DNA of 64,000 nucleotides from CAYYMH01 sp964472785 (GCA_964472785.1 CAYYMH010000002.1:150620-214619); one strand, 5' to 3'. Numbered from the stretch's first letter, positions 18,973 through 28,410 are shown. Numbers and translations are program-made. Notes: generated from the sequence alone by a model not told the origin.

Positions 18973-19962
18973 CTAATATTCCACTTTTGTGCTATCTGTC
19001 TTTGGTATGATCAGATTCGCATTCAGCGATAATTTTTTGGCTAATTCATCTGCCAAACTCCGAATGTCATCCACATCGTTCACCTTTCCGTTTGTTGCAG
19101 CAAGCGCTTTTCCTGTTTCGACTTCGATTAGACGCGCATCCCCCTCAATTGCACTTTTTAATTTGCTAACACTGCCGACAACCACAGCTTCCAATCCCGC
19201 CAGTTTCCCCACTTGAATAGCTGTTTCAGTGTCAACCGCTCCCGTTTGCGACAGCGATTGCTCACCCATTATTTTTTGCAACTGAACCCGCTCCATGACA
19301 TTAAAACGATTGCTTTTAATTAAAGCAGTAACTAACATTTCAGTTAACGTTTCACCGACACCCAGTTCTTTGGTTTTCACATTGGCGTCTTCAAATTGAA
19401 AAACAGCAATATAAGGTTTGTACTGACTTTCATCTTTATGAGTTTCAGGATCAGATTGTATTGCCTCAATCTTGTCACGAACCCGGATAGCAGGTCTGCT
19501 GTCTTTTACTTTTTTCCTGATATTCTCCAATATCCTTTTTGCATTCTCTCGCCGTTCGGGATCTTTCAGCAATCTATACGAATGACTCAATTTGGATTCA
19601 GCTTGTTTCTCATTTCCAGCCTGGTAACTGATCAAGCCAAGGATATAGTAGGCTCTTCCTGAATTCTTATTAAGTGCAATAGCCGCCTGGGCGTGTTTCG
19701 TTGCTTCATCGAAATTCCGTTCCTGATAATAAACTAACGATAACATTTCATGGGCTAAAACATTCTTCCTGTCTAAATCCACTGCCTTGAGAAAGTTTTT
19801 CCTGGCATCATCAACTTTTTGGGCTTTATAAAGACTGATGCCTTTTTTAGTTAATTCCTGTGATCGCTTTTTTTGAACCGGTAACTGAGCAGTACCATTG
19901 TTAATAATTATAATGGATAAAAAAAGAGACATTAAAATGACAATCACACCACTTTTTCTCAT
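18973..19962 (-). CDS. TPR protein with CsgG-like domain (exported)
   Basis: About 329 residues. A signal peptide (ending near GTAQ) leads to two or three TPR units (about 35-150; ARKNFLKAVDL, EATKHAQAAIAL, AESKLSHSYRLL), a charged linker, and a C-terminal domain (about 185-320) resembling the CsgG/FlgO family: YIAVFQFED, GVGETLTEMLVTALIKSNRFNVMER, AIQVGKLAGLEAVVVGSV. That family includes curli and flagellar envelope assembly proteins, but no curli or flagellar genes are present and the lipobox is missing, so a secretion-pore role is not supported. The start at 19962 is preferred over 19974 because GGAGG sits five bases before it. Confidence 0.75.
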   Translation of the reverse strand: MRKSGVIVILMSLFLSIIIINNGTAQLPVQKKRSQELTKKGISLYKAQKVDDARKNFLKAVDLDRKNVLAHEMLSLVYYQERNFDEATKHAQAAIALNKNSGRAYYILGLISYQAGNEKQAESKLSHSYRLLKDPERRENAKRILENIRKKVKDSRPAIRVRDKIEAIQSDPETHKDESQYKPYIAVFQFEDANVKTKELGVGETLTEMLVTALIKSNRFNVMERVQLQKIMGEQSLSQTGAVDTETAIQVGKLAGLEAVVVGSVSKLKSAIEGDARLIEVETGKALAATNGKVNDVDDIRSLADELAKKLSLNANLIIPKTDSTKVEY

Positions 19963-19998
19963 GCTATCCTCCATGATCTAAAAAAAATCCTTGTCTGT

Positions 19999-21171
19999 TT
20001 AACCCAAAAACAGTTTTATGATATCCGGAATTAAATTGGGTTTTTGAATCAGCGCTGCTTTAAAAATATTAATGATCGTGTGCTTTTCTGGCGGTTTTTT
20101 CAAAATTGCCGCCGCTGTTTTGTTCAGATCATCATCTGTTAATTTATAAATACTTTCTTTCAAACGATATGCTTTGCGGTGATTCTGACCGCCGACCTTG
20201 TCCCACTCTTTCGGATAACGTGATAAAAATTCTTCACTCACATTTTTTTTTGCAATTGCTGCTGCTGCGACACGTCCGGCAATTTCGGCAGCTAACATGC
20301 CGGTAACAATTCCACCGCCTGAGATGGGATTGGATTGGTGAGCTGCATCTCCGACCAGCATGATTCTGTTGGCAACGACCTGCTTCATGTGAGGAGCACA
20401 CGGAACGCCACCAGCCACTGTTGTCAAAACCGAAGCGCGCGGAAATTTGTTTTTAACAAACGCATTCAAATAGGAAAGCGGTGACCGCTGATGAGCATAT
20501 TCCCCGGAAATGCCCAATCCAACATTTGCTACATGTTCGTTTTTGGGAAAAACCCACAGATATCCGCCCGGCGCGATCTCGCGTGAAAAATAAAAATCAC
20601 AGAACCGCCGATCCATATCAATATTTGTCAACGTCATCTGGGCACATGTTTCAATGTCTTTTAATTGAAGATGTGTTTTCAATCCTGCCCAGCGCCCCAC
20701 CCTTGATTCCACACCGTCAGCAGCGATTACAATGCGCGCCTTTATCTCTTTTATTGATCCCATGTGCAAGACCTTTACACCGGAAACACAACCATTTTCT
20801 TTCAACAATTCAAAAACAAATGCCTTGGTAACCACTTCTGATCCTGCTTTGGCTGCCATCATTGCCAAATCATAATCGAATTTTTTTCGATCCAGTACAA
20901 AACCCACATCTTCGTGATGAACTTTTACAACTGATCCGTCGGGTGCAATCAGGCGTACTGCTTCAATAGAATTTGCAATCCATTCAGGTTTTAAAGCAAC
21001 GATTTTTTTAATTCCTTTCTCACCGACAGCTTCGGCACAGCGCACCGGTACACCTACTTCCCGGTCTTTTTCCAGCACCAGTACTTTGGCGCCATTTTCT
21101 GAAGCGGTTCTCGCGGCTGTCGAACCGGCCGGTCCCGCACCAACAACAATAATATCGTAAAGGCTATTCAT
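19999..21171 (-). CDS. Geranylgeranyl reductase-family FAD oxidoreductase
   Basis: 390-residue flavoprotein. The N-terminal Rossmann motif VVGAGPAGSTAA binds FAD, with GVPVRCAEAVG close behind (typical of archaeal-type geranylgeranyl reductases), and the second FAD motif is MLVGDAAHQSNPISGGGI. Family members hydrogenate isoprenoid double bonds of lipids or quinones. The upstream gene is a 57-residue two-cluster ferredoxin whose stop overlaps this ATG by four bases (ATGA), so that ferredoxin is the likely electron donor. The substrate here (menaquinone tail, carotenoid or lipid) cannot be read from sequence. Confidence 0.88.
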   Translation of the reverse strand: MNSLYDIIVVGAGPAGSTAARTASENGAKVLVLEKDREVGVPVRCAEAVGEKGIKKIVALKPEWIANSIEAVRLIAPDGSVVKVHHEDVGFVLDRKKFDYDLAMMAAKAGSEVVTKAFVFELLKENGCVSGVKVLHMGSIKEIKARIVIAADGVESRVGRWAGLKTHLQLKDIETCAQMTLTNIDMDRRFCDFYFSREIAPGGYLWVFPKNEHVANVGLGISGEYAHQRSPLSYLNAFVKNKFPRASVLTTVAGGVPCAPHMKQVVANRIMLVGDAAHQSNPISGGGIVTGMLAAEIAGRVAAAAIAKKNVSEEFLSRYPKEWDKVGGQNHRKAYRLKESIYKLTDDDLNKTAAAILKKPPEKHTIINIFKAALIQKPNLIPDIIKLFLG

Positions 21172-21341
21172 GAAACGTCCTCCAGCGCTCTAAAAGGACA
21201 AACTTTGACGCATTTCATACACTCAGTACATTTATTGGGATCAATCCTGATTCTCGCCTCGAACAATTCAATCGCATCAACCGGACAAACAGAGACACAT
21301 GTACCGCAAAAATCACATCGATCAATTTTGACACCAATCAT
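21168..21341 (-). CDS. Two-[4Fe-4S] ferredoxin, 57 residues
   Basis: Short gene found by reading the minus strand upstream of the reductase. The protein starts MIGVKIDRCDFCGTC. It has two cluster motifs, CDFCGTCVSVCP and CTECMKCVKVCP, i.e. CxxCxxCxxxCP twice, as in clostridial-type ferredoxins. AAGGA lies six bases before the ATG. Its stop overlaps the reductase start by four bases, so the two are translationally coupled. It is inferred to pass electrons to the FAD reductase. Confidence 0.92.
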   Translation of the reverse strand: MIGVKIDRCDFCGTCVSVCPVDAIELFEARIRIDPNKCTECMKCVKVCPFRALEDVS

Positions 21342-21544
21342 TTCGATTCCTTATTGTTAGCCACCGCTCGTTAGTGAGGTCGAGTATTTAATATTTCACC
21401 CGCTTGTAAAAAACAACTAAAATAAAAAAGTTTTTGCAGGAACAATCAACAGTGGTTTGTAATTAAAAAAATCAGAATTCAAAGACAACAAAGCGACAGA
21501 TTAGCCAGATCAACGATAATTCAACGCAAGAGGGATCAGGTAGA

Positions 21545-23002
21545 TCAATCATTTACAATGCCATTTTCCAACTGGTATTTTTTTATTTTTTTCTCCGGAA
21601 CAATCGGATATTCACCGCTAAAACAGGCAGTGCAGTACCCACAATTATCTTGGGGTACCGAGGCTAACAATCCCTCCAAAGACAGGTAACTTAAACTGTC
21701 CACTTCCAAATAATGCTGAATTTCTGTAACTGACATGGAGGAAGCAATTAGCTCTTCCTTTGTCGGGAAATCCATTCCGTAATAACAGGGGAATTTAATC
21801 GGTGGAGAACTGACACGAACGTGAATTTCTTCAGCGCCGGCTTCCCGCACCATTCTAACCAGATATTTTAGCGTTGTTCCCCGCACAATAGAGTCTTCAA
21901 CAATGATGATCTTTTTATTTTTAAGCACACCTTTTACCGGGTTAAATTTAATTCGAACGTTAAAATCGCGCATCGATTGTACCGGATGAATAAATGTTCT
22001 GCCAATGTAATGATTCCGAATCAGACCAATTTCAAACCGGATTCCCGATTGCTGGGCATATCCCAAAGCAGCCGTATTACTGGAATCCGGGACAGATATG
22101 ATTCTGTCTGCTTCCACCGGATTTTCTAATGCCAATATTTTCCCAAGCCTCCGGCGCGCCTTGTCAACCTTTTCTCCGAAAATTCTGCTGTCAGGCCTGG
22201 AAAAATATATATACTCGAAAATACATGATCTGGTATCACATTTTTTGGTCAGTCGATAAGAGGACACACCTTTTTGATTAAAAACAACAACCTCTCCCGG
22301 CTCGATTTCCCGGATATATTCCGCATCAACAATGTCCAGCGCACACGACTCTGAAGCAAGGATGTAGCCATCATCTTTTTTACCATAACAGAGCGGGCGA
22401 TATCCCCGCGGATCGCGAACGCCGATTAACTTCTCTTTCGTCATGATTGCCAGAGAAAAAGCCCCTTCGATCAAATGGAGAGAACTGATTACTTTTTCCT
22501 CCATGGTTTTCTCTTTTGATCGGGCAATTAAATGCAGGACAATTTCTGTGTCCGTTGTGGTCTGAAAGATCGCACCTTCGTCTTCTAATTTTTCACGCAA
22601 TATATGTGAATTGACAAAATTTCCGTTATGTGAAATTGCCATCGGACCATATTTGGAACTCACAATAAGCGGTTGCGCATTTACCAATTTTGTCGTGCCG
22701 GTTGTTGAATAACGATTATGGCCTATGGCGATATTGCCTTTTAATTTTTCCAAATTTGCTTTTTCAGAAAACACATCAGCAACCAATCCCATACCAATGT
22801 GTTTATAAAATTTCCCCTGATTATTGGTTACAATTCCTGAGCTTTCCTGCCCCCTGTGCTGCAAAGCATATAATCCCAAATAGGCAAAATTTGCCGCATC
22901 CGGGTGATTATAAATCCCCATCACCGCACATTTATCTTTTACTTTATCATCATCACACATTATTTTTTCTGTCATCCTTTTTCTTAATTTCAGGCAAAAC
23001 AT
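21545..23002 (-). CDS. purF: Amidophosphoribosyltransferase
   Basis: First committed step of purine synthesis: PRPP plus glutamine to phosphoribosylamine. The Ntn-type glutaminase domain starts at a Cys (in KDKCAVMGIYNHP) that must be exposed by propeptide cleavage; LQHRGQESSG and NGNFVN are the glutamine-site motifs. The PRTase domain has the PRPP loop IIVEDSIVRGTTL. A C-terminal CGYCTAC plus an upstream Cys suggests the oxygen-sensitive [4Fe-4S] type seen in Bacillus. The start is uncertain: ATGs at 23002, 22975 and 22960 give propeptides of 24, 15 or 10 residues, and the last two are closer to the Bacillus length. The gene follows the 132-residue membrane-protein gene by nine bases. Confidence 0.96.
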   Translation of the reverse strand: MFCLKLRKRMTEKIMCDDDKVKDKCAVMGIYNHPDAANFAYLGLYALQHRGQESSGIVTNNQGKFYKHIGMGLVADVFSEKANLEKLKGNIAIGHNRYSTTGTTKLVNAQPLIVSSKYGPMAISHNGNFVNSHILREKLEDEGAIFQTTTDTEIVLHLIARSKEKTMEEKVISSLHLIEGAFSLAIMTKEKLIGVRDPRGYRPLCYGKKDDGYILASESCALDIVDAEYIREIEPGEVVVFNQKGVSSYRLTKKCDTRSCIFEYIYFSRPDSRIFGEKVDKARRRLGKILALENPVEADRIISVPDSSNTAALGYAQQSGIRFEIGLIRNHYIGRTFIHPVQSMRDFNVRIKFNPVKGVLKNKKIIIVEDSIVRGTTLKYLVRMVREAGAEEIHVRVSSPPIKFPCYYGMDFPTKEELIASSMSVTEIQHYLEVDSLSYLSLEGLLASVPQDNCGYCTACFSGEYPIVPEKKIKKYQLENGIVND

Positions 23003-23011
23003 TCTAATCGA

Positions 23012-23410
23012 TCAATCAGCGACTAAAATAACCCCTAAAGCAGTGCCCAAAATGTCCGCAGTCAAATCTTTCCAACTAAAAGAATTCTTTTTTTGCATTC
23101 CGTCCCGAATTTCTTTGATCAATCCTAATGAAAGCGAAAAGCTAACAGCGCCCTGCTGTGATCTATTATTTGGCAATCCCTGTTCATTACGGCAGTAATA
23201 GTAACCGGCTGTTGTCAGAAAAGCGCTGGTCAAGAAGTGATGGGCTTTATCTCTGCTAAACCAAGAATCTGAAACAGTGAATGTTATCTTTTTAAATGTC
23301 AACTGCGGTTGATTGTTCGCTTTAAAGTTAATATCTTCAGCGCTTAATAAGTTCACCGAAACACACATAATAACGATCAACAGAAATCCGATTTTGATTG
23401 AGTTTTTCAC
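23012..23410 (-). CDS. Small exported/membrane protein, YfiM/DUF2279-like
   Basis: 132 residues with an N-terminal signal segment (ending LLSAE) and a core with DKAHHFLTSAFLTTAGYYY, a conserved GLIKEIRDG, and SWKDLTADILGTALG. The order DKxxHF - KExxDG - DLxAD-xxG resembles the DUF2279/YfiM family of putative lipoproteins, which I recall only from its pattern; no function is known. The GTG start overlaps the HD-protein stop (GTGA), so the two are coupled, and purF follows nine bases later. Confidence 0.6.
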   Translation of the reverse strand: MKNSIKIGFLLIVIMCVSVNLLSAEDINFKANNQPQLTFKKITFTVSDSWFSRDKAHHFLTSAFLTTAGYYYCRNEQGLPNNRSQQGAVSFSLSLGLIKEIRDGMQKKNSFSWKDLTADILGTALGVILVAD

Positions 23411-23952
23411 AATCCCAATTCCTTATCAATTTTTTGCATGGATTTAAGTGAAATTTCCAAAAACGCTGTTAACGTTAATCCGAAATCTTCACACGTTTTT
23501 ATTTGCTCACGATTCGCTCCTGCTGCAAAGCGTTTTTCATTAAACCGTCTTTCCAGAAACGGCACATCGAGCGATTTCAGTTTTTTATCCGGATGCATCA
23601 GTGCGGCCGCGACGATTAATCCGGTAACCGGATCAGCCGCATAAATTGCCTTACCTATCAGTTTGTCGCGAGGCGCTTTGGCGTTGTGGCATTTGATCGC
23701 TTCGATAATTAGAGGATCCAGTTCGTAGTCCTTTAAAATTTCTGCTGTCACTAATGTGTGACGATCCGGTTCTTCAGCAGTTTCTTCATAATCCAAATCA
23801 TGCAGCAAACCAGCCAAGCCCCATTTTTCAACGTCCTCTCCGAAATGTTCCGCCAATCCCTTCATGACCGCCTCAACAGCTAACACGTGTTTGAACAAAT
23901 TTTTATTTGAGAATCTTGACTTTGCCAATTGATATGCTTCATTGCGTTCCAT
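23407..23952 (-). CDS. HD-domain phosphohydrolase
   Basis: 181-residue HD-superfamily protein. The metal-binding HD doublet is in LAGLLHDLDYEET, preceded by FKHVLAVEAVMKGLAEHFG with the first His, and followed by HTLVTAEIL and AIKCHNAKAPRD. This matches the small HDIG-type predicted hydrolases, whose substrates are often nucleotides but are not defined here. It is first in the pair with the 132-residue protein (4-base overlap). Confidence 0.8.
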   Translation of the reverse strand: MERNEAYQLAKSRFSNKNLFKHVLAVEAVMKGLAEHFGEDVEKWGLAGLLHDLDYEETAEEPDRHTLVTAEILKDYELDPLIIEAIKCHNAKAPRDKLIGKAIYAADPVTGLIVAAALMHPDKKLKSLDVPFLERRFNEKRFAAGANREQIKTCEDFGLTLTAFLEISLKSMQKIDKELGL

Positions 23953-23969
23953 AAATGACTCCGTTTATT

Positions 23970-25343
23970 TTAAAAATAATTACCGGTAATTGCGATGTAA
24001 GCCAGAATAAAAAAGATCGCAATCGGGCAAATAAAACGAATGAGAAAATTCCATACTTTTCGAAAATAAAATTGGTTTTCCTCTGATTCTACCTCTTCTC
24101 TCACTGCATTGATTCCCCATTTATATCCGGCAAAGATAGCTATCAAAAACGCACCAATGGAAAGCGAATAATTTCCAAAAACCACATTCATAAAATCCAA
24201 AAAGCCCAAATTTCCCGGAAATAACGAAGAGAGCCACTGAGTAGCCCCCAGTGACAAAGCAGATGGTACTCCAATTACAAATGTAATTGCCCCCATCAAC
24301 AACACTGCCTTTCTGCGGCTCCAACCGTGTTCATCCACAAAATAGGCCACAGGAACCTCGAGCAATGAAATGGTGGAGGTCAAAGCTGCCACTGATAACA
24401 GCAAAAAGATTCCGGCTCCGAAAATCATCCCTGCCGGCATTTTTGCAAAAATCGAAGGCAGCACTACAAACACTAATTTCGCGCCCTGTGCCGGATCCAT
24501 GTCCATGGCAAACAGAGCCGGGAACATGACCAATCCTGCCAAAATAGCAATCATTGTGTCGAAAAATGCAACCGCAACGCCGGATGAAATCAGATTGTCT
24601 TTTTTCGAAATATAACTTCCGTAAGTGATCATTGCTCCCATTCCCAGACTTAAAGAAAACAGCGCCTGACCTAACGCCTGGGCAACCGTTGTAAAATTCA
24701 GCTTTGTAAAATCCGGCTTTAAATAAAAACTTAAACCTTTTCCGGCGCCGTCCAGTGTCACCGAACGTATCGCTAAAAGAATGAGTAACACAAAAAGTAC
24801 CGGCATCAATATTTTTGACCACCGTTCGATTCCGGAAGACACGCCTCCCATGACCACCATAACTGTCACAAAAATGAACAAAAAGAGCAATCCGATCGAC
24901 ACAGCCGGACTTGCTGTGAAAGCTGCGAAGATTTCACCGCATTGTTCACTGGAAACAATGTGATTAAAATCACCAAGAATAATTTTTACAAAATAACCAA
25001 ATGTATAACCGGCAATGACGCCGTAAAATGATAAAATGCACAATCCGGTAATAACGCCAAGTCCGCCAACGATTTTCCACATGCTTTTGGGAAACAGTTT
25101 TTTGAATGCGCCTACCGGATTCTTTTGTGTTCGCCGACCGATCGAAAGTTCTGCGATCATGACCGGTAATCCGATCAGTAAAACAAAAAGAATATAAATG
25201 AAAACAAAGGCTGCGCCACCATTTTCACCTGCCACATAGGGAAAGCGCCAGATATTTCCCAAACCAATTGCAGAGCCAGCCGCAGCCAGAATAAAACCAA
25301 ATTTTGAGCCCCAGTTTCCTCTCGAACTTTCTACTGTTGGCAC
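23970..25343 (-). CDS. Sodium-dependent transporter, SNF/NSS family
   Basis: Inner-membrane Na+-coupled symporter for amino acids or amines (bacterial relatives of LeuT/MhsT). 457 residues with about 11-12 hydrophobic segments. The N-terminus has the family signature WGSKFGFILAAAGSAIGLGNIWRFPY, with Na+-site residues in AGSAIGLGN, and GGAAFVFIY. The start is GTG at 25343 with GGGAGGG just upstream. The substrate is not predictable. It lies between the DUF5683 gene and the HD gene, all on the minus strand. Confidence 0.92.
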   Translation of the reverse strand: MPTVESSRGNWGSKFGFILAAAGSAIGLGNIWRFPYVAGENGGAAFVFIYILFVLLIGLPVMIAELSIGRRTQKNPVGAFKKLFPKSMWKIVGGLGVITGLCILSFYGVIAGYTFGYFVKIILGDFNHIVSSEQCGEIFAAFTASPAVSIGLLFLFIFVTVMVVMGGVSSGIERWSKILMPVLFVLLILLAIRSVTLDGAGKGLSFYLKPDFTKLNFTTVAQALGQALFSLSLGMGAMITYGSYISKKDNLISSGVAVAFFDTMIAILAGLVMFPALFAMDMDPAQGAKLVFVVLPSIFAKMPAGMIFGAGIFLLLSVAALTSTISLLEVPVAYFVDEHGWSRRKAVLLMGAITFVIGVPSALSLGATQWLSSLFPGNLGFLDFMNVVFGNYSLSIGAFLIAIFAGYKWGINAVREEVESEENQFYFRKVWNFLIRFICPIAIFFILAYIAITGNYF

Positions 25344-25403
25344 AAAGCCCTCCCGTATTAAACCTTTTTACGTATTTTTAATTTTTATAATCATTAATCG
25401 AAT

Positions 25404-25904
25404 TTACCACCGGAAACAAACGGATATTGCAAATACATCTTTCTGTCCAGCCCCCTGAATCTGAACTGGCGAAATCGTTAATGACGGGCTCTCATCAAAG
25501 TCCGCCAAATGTGCATCAACGAACGCATCACCCATACTAAATAAAACAACTCCGACCAACCACCAAACAGACAGATTCCGATTGTTGATATAAAATTCTC
25601 GGGTTGCCAGATCTTCACTGTTGACAAGCTGCTGATTTAAATAAATAGCATTTGTCAGCAGCGCCGTTTCTCCACAGAAAAAAACAATGGCTTTAATTTT
25701 TTTGTTGTTGTACCATTGTCCCCATCCCGGAAACACCAAAGAACGAAGCATGGCGCCGGTGGGTGATTTTTTATGAACAATATTTGTGTCTGATCTTGCT
25801 GCTTCACGCTGAGCCTGCGTGCTGTCAATCTCTTGTGAGAAGCCACTCAACACCGGGACAATAATAGACAACCAAGCAAAGATAAATACTGAATTTCTGG
25901 ACAT
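25404..25904 (-). CDS. DUF5683-domain protein
   Basis: 166-residue exported or membrane protein with an N-terminal signal segment (about 5-22). The DUF5683 core has AMLRSLVFPGWGQWYNNKKIKA followed by two hydrophobic helices (AIVFFCGETALL and WWLVGVVLFSMGDAFVDAHL). The family is common in FCB bacteria and has no established role. It begins three bases after the stop of the GAF/HD-GYP gene, so the two are likely one transcript. Confidence 0.8.
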   Translation of the reverse strand: MSRNSVFIFAWLSIIVPVLSGFSQEIDSTQAQREAARSDTNIVHKKSPTGAMLRSLVFPGWGQWYNNKKIKAIVFFCGETALLTNAIYLNQQLVNSEDLATREFYINNRNLSVWWLVGVVLFSMGDAFVDAHLADFDESPSLTISPVQIQGAGQKDVFAISVCFRW

Positions 25905-25907
25905 TAT

Positions 25908-27263
25908 TTAACTACTTGCCACCTTAATTTTCGGAGGATATTGTTCGTCGATTTTTTTCGAATAATCACGATAATAACATCTGTTAAATATCTTTAGTGC
26001 CCTCTTTTCTTCAGTGCTGACAGGGCTGCTGAGCGTAATGTCAATTAATTTCTGTATCGTAAAATGGGATAACATTTCCAATTCTTCAACATTTAATTTA
26101 CGATGAGTTTCTCTTTCCAAGATTTCCAGCAACCGGTTAATTTTGACCTGCTTAAAAGCCTCCACTATTTCCTTATCAAAATGCTTTTCAGCGCCATTGT
26201 CAATAACACCCATTACATCAGTAAAATCCATCCGGTCGAGATCACGATAGGGTCTTTTCGAGGTCATCGCGTCAAACACATCGACCACTGCCAGTATTTT
26301 TGATTCCAGCGGTATTTCATTCCCAAGTAAACCATCAGGATATCCTGTACCGTCTATTTTCTCATGATGGGCGGCAGCTATTTCCGGTAGTTCTTTAAAA
26401 TCGCGGCTAAAATTGATCTTCTCCAGAATCCTCTTTGTTATTTTTGGATGTTCCTGCATATCACAAAACTCTTTTATTGTCAGGCTTCCCTTTTTATTCA
26501 AAAGCTCCTCACTAATAGCGATCTTACCATAATCGTGGAGCAAAGCCGCATAATACAATAATTCCTGACGTTTTGGCGGCAGATTAATAATTTTTGCAAT
26601 CTCCATCGAGTAAGCCGCGATGCGTTGAGAGTGCCCTGAAGTTAGTTCATCTCGGGCATCAATGGTGCTGGCTAATGTTTCCACAAAACTTTCAAACGTT
26701 TTTTTCTGCTCTTCATAAAGGAGAGCATTTTCCAGTTGCGACGTAGCGATTGTCGAAATGACATCCAATAGATTTTCGTCTTCTTTGTTAAAAATCCCTT
26801 CGTGCTTATTTAATACCTGAAACACGCCGATGATTTCTCTGAACTTATTCCGCATCGGGAAGGTCAGCATATTTCGGGTATGATAACCGGTCTGTTTATC
26901 AATTTGATAATTAAATCTCGGATCAGCATAAGCATCCGGAATATTGAGGACTTCGCCGGTTGAAGCAACATAACCGGCAATGCCCAAATGAAGAGGAAAT
27001 CGGATGTCTTTCTCTCCATGGGCAACCTTTGACCAAAGTTCGTTCCGATCTTTGTCAATTAAAAATACTGTACAGCGATCCGCTTTTAACGCTTTTTTTA
27101 CCTCGTCCATTATGGTGAAGAGAAGATTATCAAGCTCCAACTCCTGAGAAATATTACGAGTAATATTGAGAAGGGTTGTGAGGCGCTGATGTTCTTCCTG
27201 ATAAATCTTTAACTTTTTTATTATCTGATACTGTTCTTGATCCTCTATTTGTGACGTATCCAT
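25908..27263 (-). CDS. GAF-HD-GYP protein, predicted cyclic-di-GMP phosphodiesterase
   Basis: 451 residues, no membrane segment. An N-terminal coiled segment and GAF sensor domain (about 35-190, with ADRCTVFLIDKDRNELWSKV) lead into an HD-GYP domain (about 205-390). The catalytic HD is in LLHDYGKIAI, with the EHPKITKRIL and AAAHHEKIDGTGYPDG motifs; the GYP triad is intact, so phosphodiesterase activity is plausible. The GAF ligand is unknown. No GGDEF cyclase is in the window. Confidence 0.88.
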   Translation of the reverse strand: MDTSQIEDQEQYQIIKKLKIYQEEHQRLTTLLNITRNISQELELDNLLFTIMDEVKKALKADRCTVFLIDKDRNELWSKVAHGEKDIRFPLHLGIAGYVASTGEVLNIPDAYADPRFNYQIDKQTGYHTRNMLTFPMRNKFREIIGVFQVLNKHEGIFNKEDENLLDVISTIATSQLENALLYEEQKKTFESFVETLASTIDARDELTSGHSQRIAAYSMEIAKIINLPPKRQELLYYAALLHDYGKIAISEELLNKKGSLTIKEFCDMQEHPKITKRILEKINFSRDFKELPEIAAAHHEKIDGTGYPDGLLGNEIPLESKILAVVDVFDAMTSKRPYRDLDRMDFTDVMGVIDNGAEKHFDKEIVEAFKQVKINRLLEILERETHRKLNVEELEMLSHFTIQKLIDITLSSPVSTEEKRALKIFNRCYYRDYSKKIDEQYPPKIKVASS

Positions 27264-27569
27264 TTTTCACTCCCAATCTCCCCCTTTAAGTAGTAACTAT
27301 TTATTCTCGATAAAATATCCTCCGTAATTTTAAGCAAACACTCTCCAATAAGTTTTTATCCAGGAAAACTGTGTTTAAGGATACTAATGAAGAATAATTG
27401 ACGAATTATTTGTTTTCTTTTTTAATTGTGTTTGACAAATTTTCTAATGTCGTATTAAAGATTGACCACAATTTGTTTTCAGGTTGATCAATTTTAAACC
27501 CGCTTATTTTTCAGCAAAATCAAACTTGATTTAACCCAAAGAATGCAACATTATATTTCGTTCAAAAGG
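27264..27569. other. AT-rich intergenic gap
   Basis: About 306 bases between the GAF/HD-GYP gene and a 61-residue ORF. No ORF, RNA gene or hairpin stands out. TTGACA at 27431-27436 is on the plus strand with no plus-strand gene after it. Confidence 0.5.
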
Positions 27570-27755
27570 CTATTCTTTATCCAATTCCTCAAAATCCGCA
27601 TCTTCAATATCTGAGTTCGTCAAATTTAGGTCGCTTTCCTGCTTTGGCGTTCCTTCGACTTTTGAATGCTCCTTTGGCGGATTTAATAAATTCTTAACAA
27701 ATTTACTGACTAAATAGATAAGCAGCCCGATAATTATCAATCTGAATAAAGACAT
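27570..27755 (-). CDS. Small single-pass membrane protein (DUF4834-like)
   Basis: 61 residues: an N-terminal transmembrane helix (LFRLIIIGLLIYLVSKFVKNL) then a charged tail ending in an acidic run (DIEDADFEELDKE). This layout resembles the small DUF4834 family of Bacteroidota-type genomes, but that is a resemblance only. It sits 14 bases after the deoxynucleoside kinase gene and is probably last in the folK-dNK transcript. Confidence 0.6.
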   Translation of the reverse strand: MSLFRLIIIGLLIYLVSKFVKNLLNPPKEHSKVEGTPKQESDLNLTNSDIEDADFEELDKE

Positions 27756-27769
27756 AATTTCACCATAAA

Positions 27770-28408
27770 CTACGGATTGTAAATTACAGTTCCTTTAATT
27801 TCCTTTGAAATTAAATCGACAATTGTCTCAAAATCATCATTGTTGTTTACGAAATCCATTTGAGTCGCATTGATAATAAGCAACGGCGTTTGCTGATAAT
27901 GATTAAAAAATTTGTTGTACGCCTGGTTTAAACTCATCAGATAATTAACCTTCATTTCGCGCTCAAATGGACGTCCCCTTTTTTTGATATTTTCAATCAG
28001 CCGCTGCGGAGTTGATTTTAAATAAATCACCAAATCCGGCGGAGGAATTTCCTGTTCCATTATCAGAACCAGTTTTTCGTACAAAAAAAGCTCTCTCTCA
28101 TCCAAATTCAGGTAAGCAAATATTTTATCCTTGGCAAAAATATAATCTGAGATTAACATTTGATGAAAAAGTTCCCGCTGTGGTATTTCCTGTTGCTGGC
28201 GATACCGGCTCAACAAAAAAAACATTTGTGTCTGAAATGCATACCGCCTGGGATCCTCATAAAAATCAGCAAGGAACGGATTTTCTTCAACTTCCTCATA
28301 AATTGCTTTACCATTAAACCGTTTTGCCAGAAGGTTTGTGAGTGATGTTTTGCCGACACCAATGACACCCTCAATTCCGATGTATTCCGGGACTTTGTTT
28401 TTATTCAT
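27770..28408 (-). CDS. Deoxynucleoside kinase
   Basis: Salvages deoxynucleosides by phosphorylation with ATP. The 212-residue protein has the P-loop in YIGIEGVIGVGKTSL, the FYEDPRRYAFQTQMFFLLSRYRQ segment typical of dAdo/dGuo kinases, SDYIFAKDKIFA, the PPDLVIYLKSTP strand, and a lid RGRPFE. The base preference cannot be set from sequence. It follows folK by two bases. The plus-strand salvage cluster 30 kb away handles other nucleosides. Confidence 0.92.
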   Translation of the reverse strand: MNKNKVPEYIGIEGVIGVGKTSLTNLLAKRFNGKAIYEEVEENPFLADFYEDPRRYAFQTQMFFLLSRYRQQQEIPQRELFHQMLISDYIFAKDKIFAYLNLDERELFLYEKLVLIMEQEIPPPDLVIYLKSTPQRLIENIKKRGRPFEREMKVNYLMSLNQAYNKFFNHYQQTPLLIINATQMDFVNNNDDFETIVDLISKEIKGTVIYNP

Positions 28409-28410
28409 TT

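Noticed and set aside
18973..19962. Curli secretion channel (CsgG) reading
   Set aside because: The CsgG-like domain is preceded by TPRs, there is no lipobox and no curli genes are present.
24331..24822. 163-residue minus-strand open frame inside the sodium transporter gene
   Set aside because: It is another reading frame of a gene with clear NSS motifs, and its composition (Gly/Phe/Cys-rich) shows no family pattern.
27431..27458. TTGACA with a TTAAAG-like -10 on the plus strand
   Set aside because: No plus-strand gene follows for tens of kilobases; the match is likely chance in AT-rich sequence.
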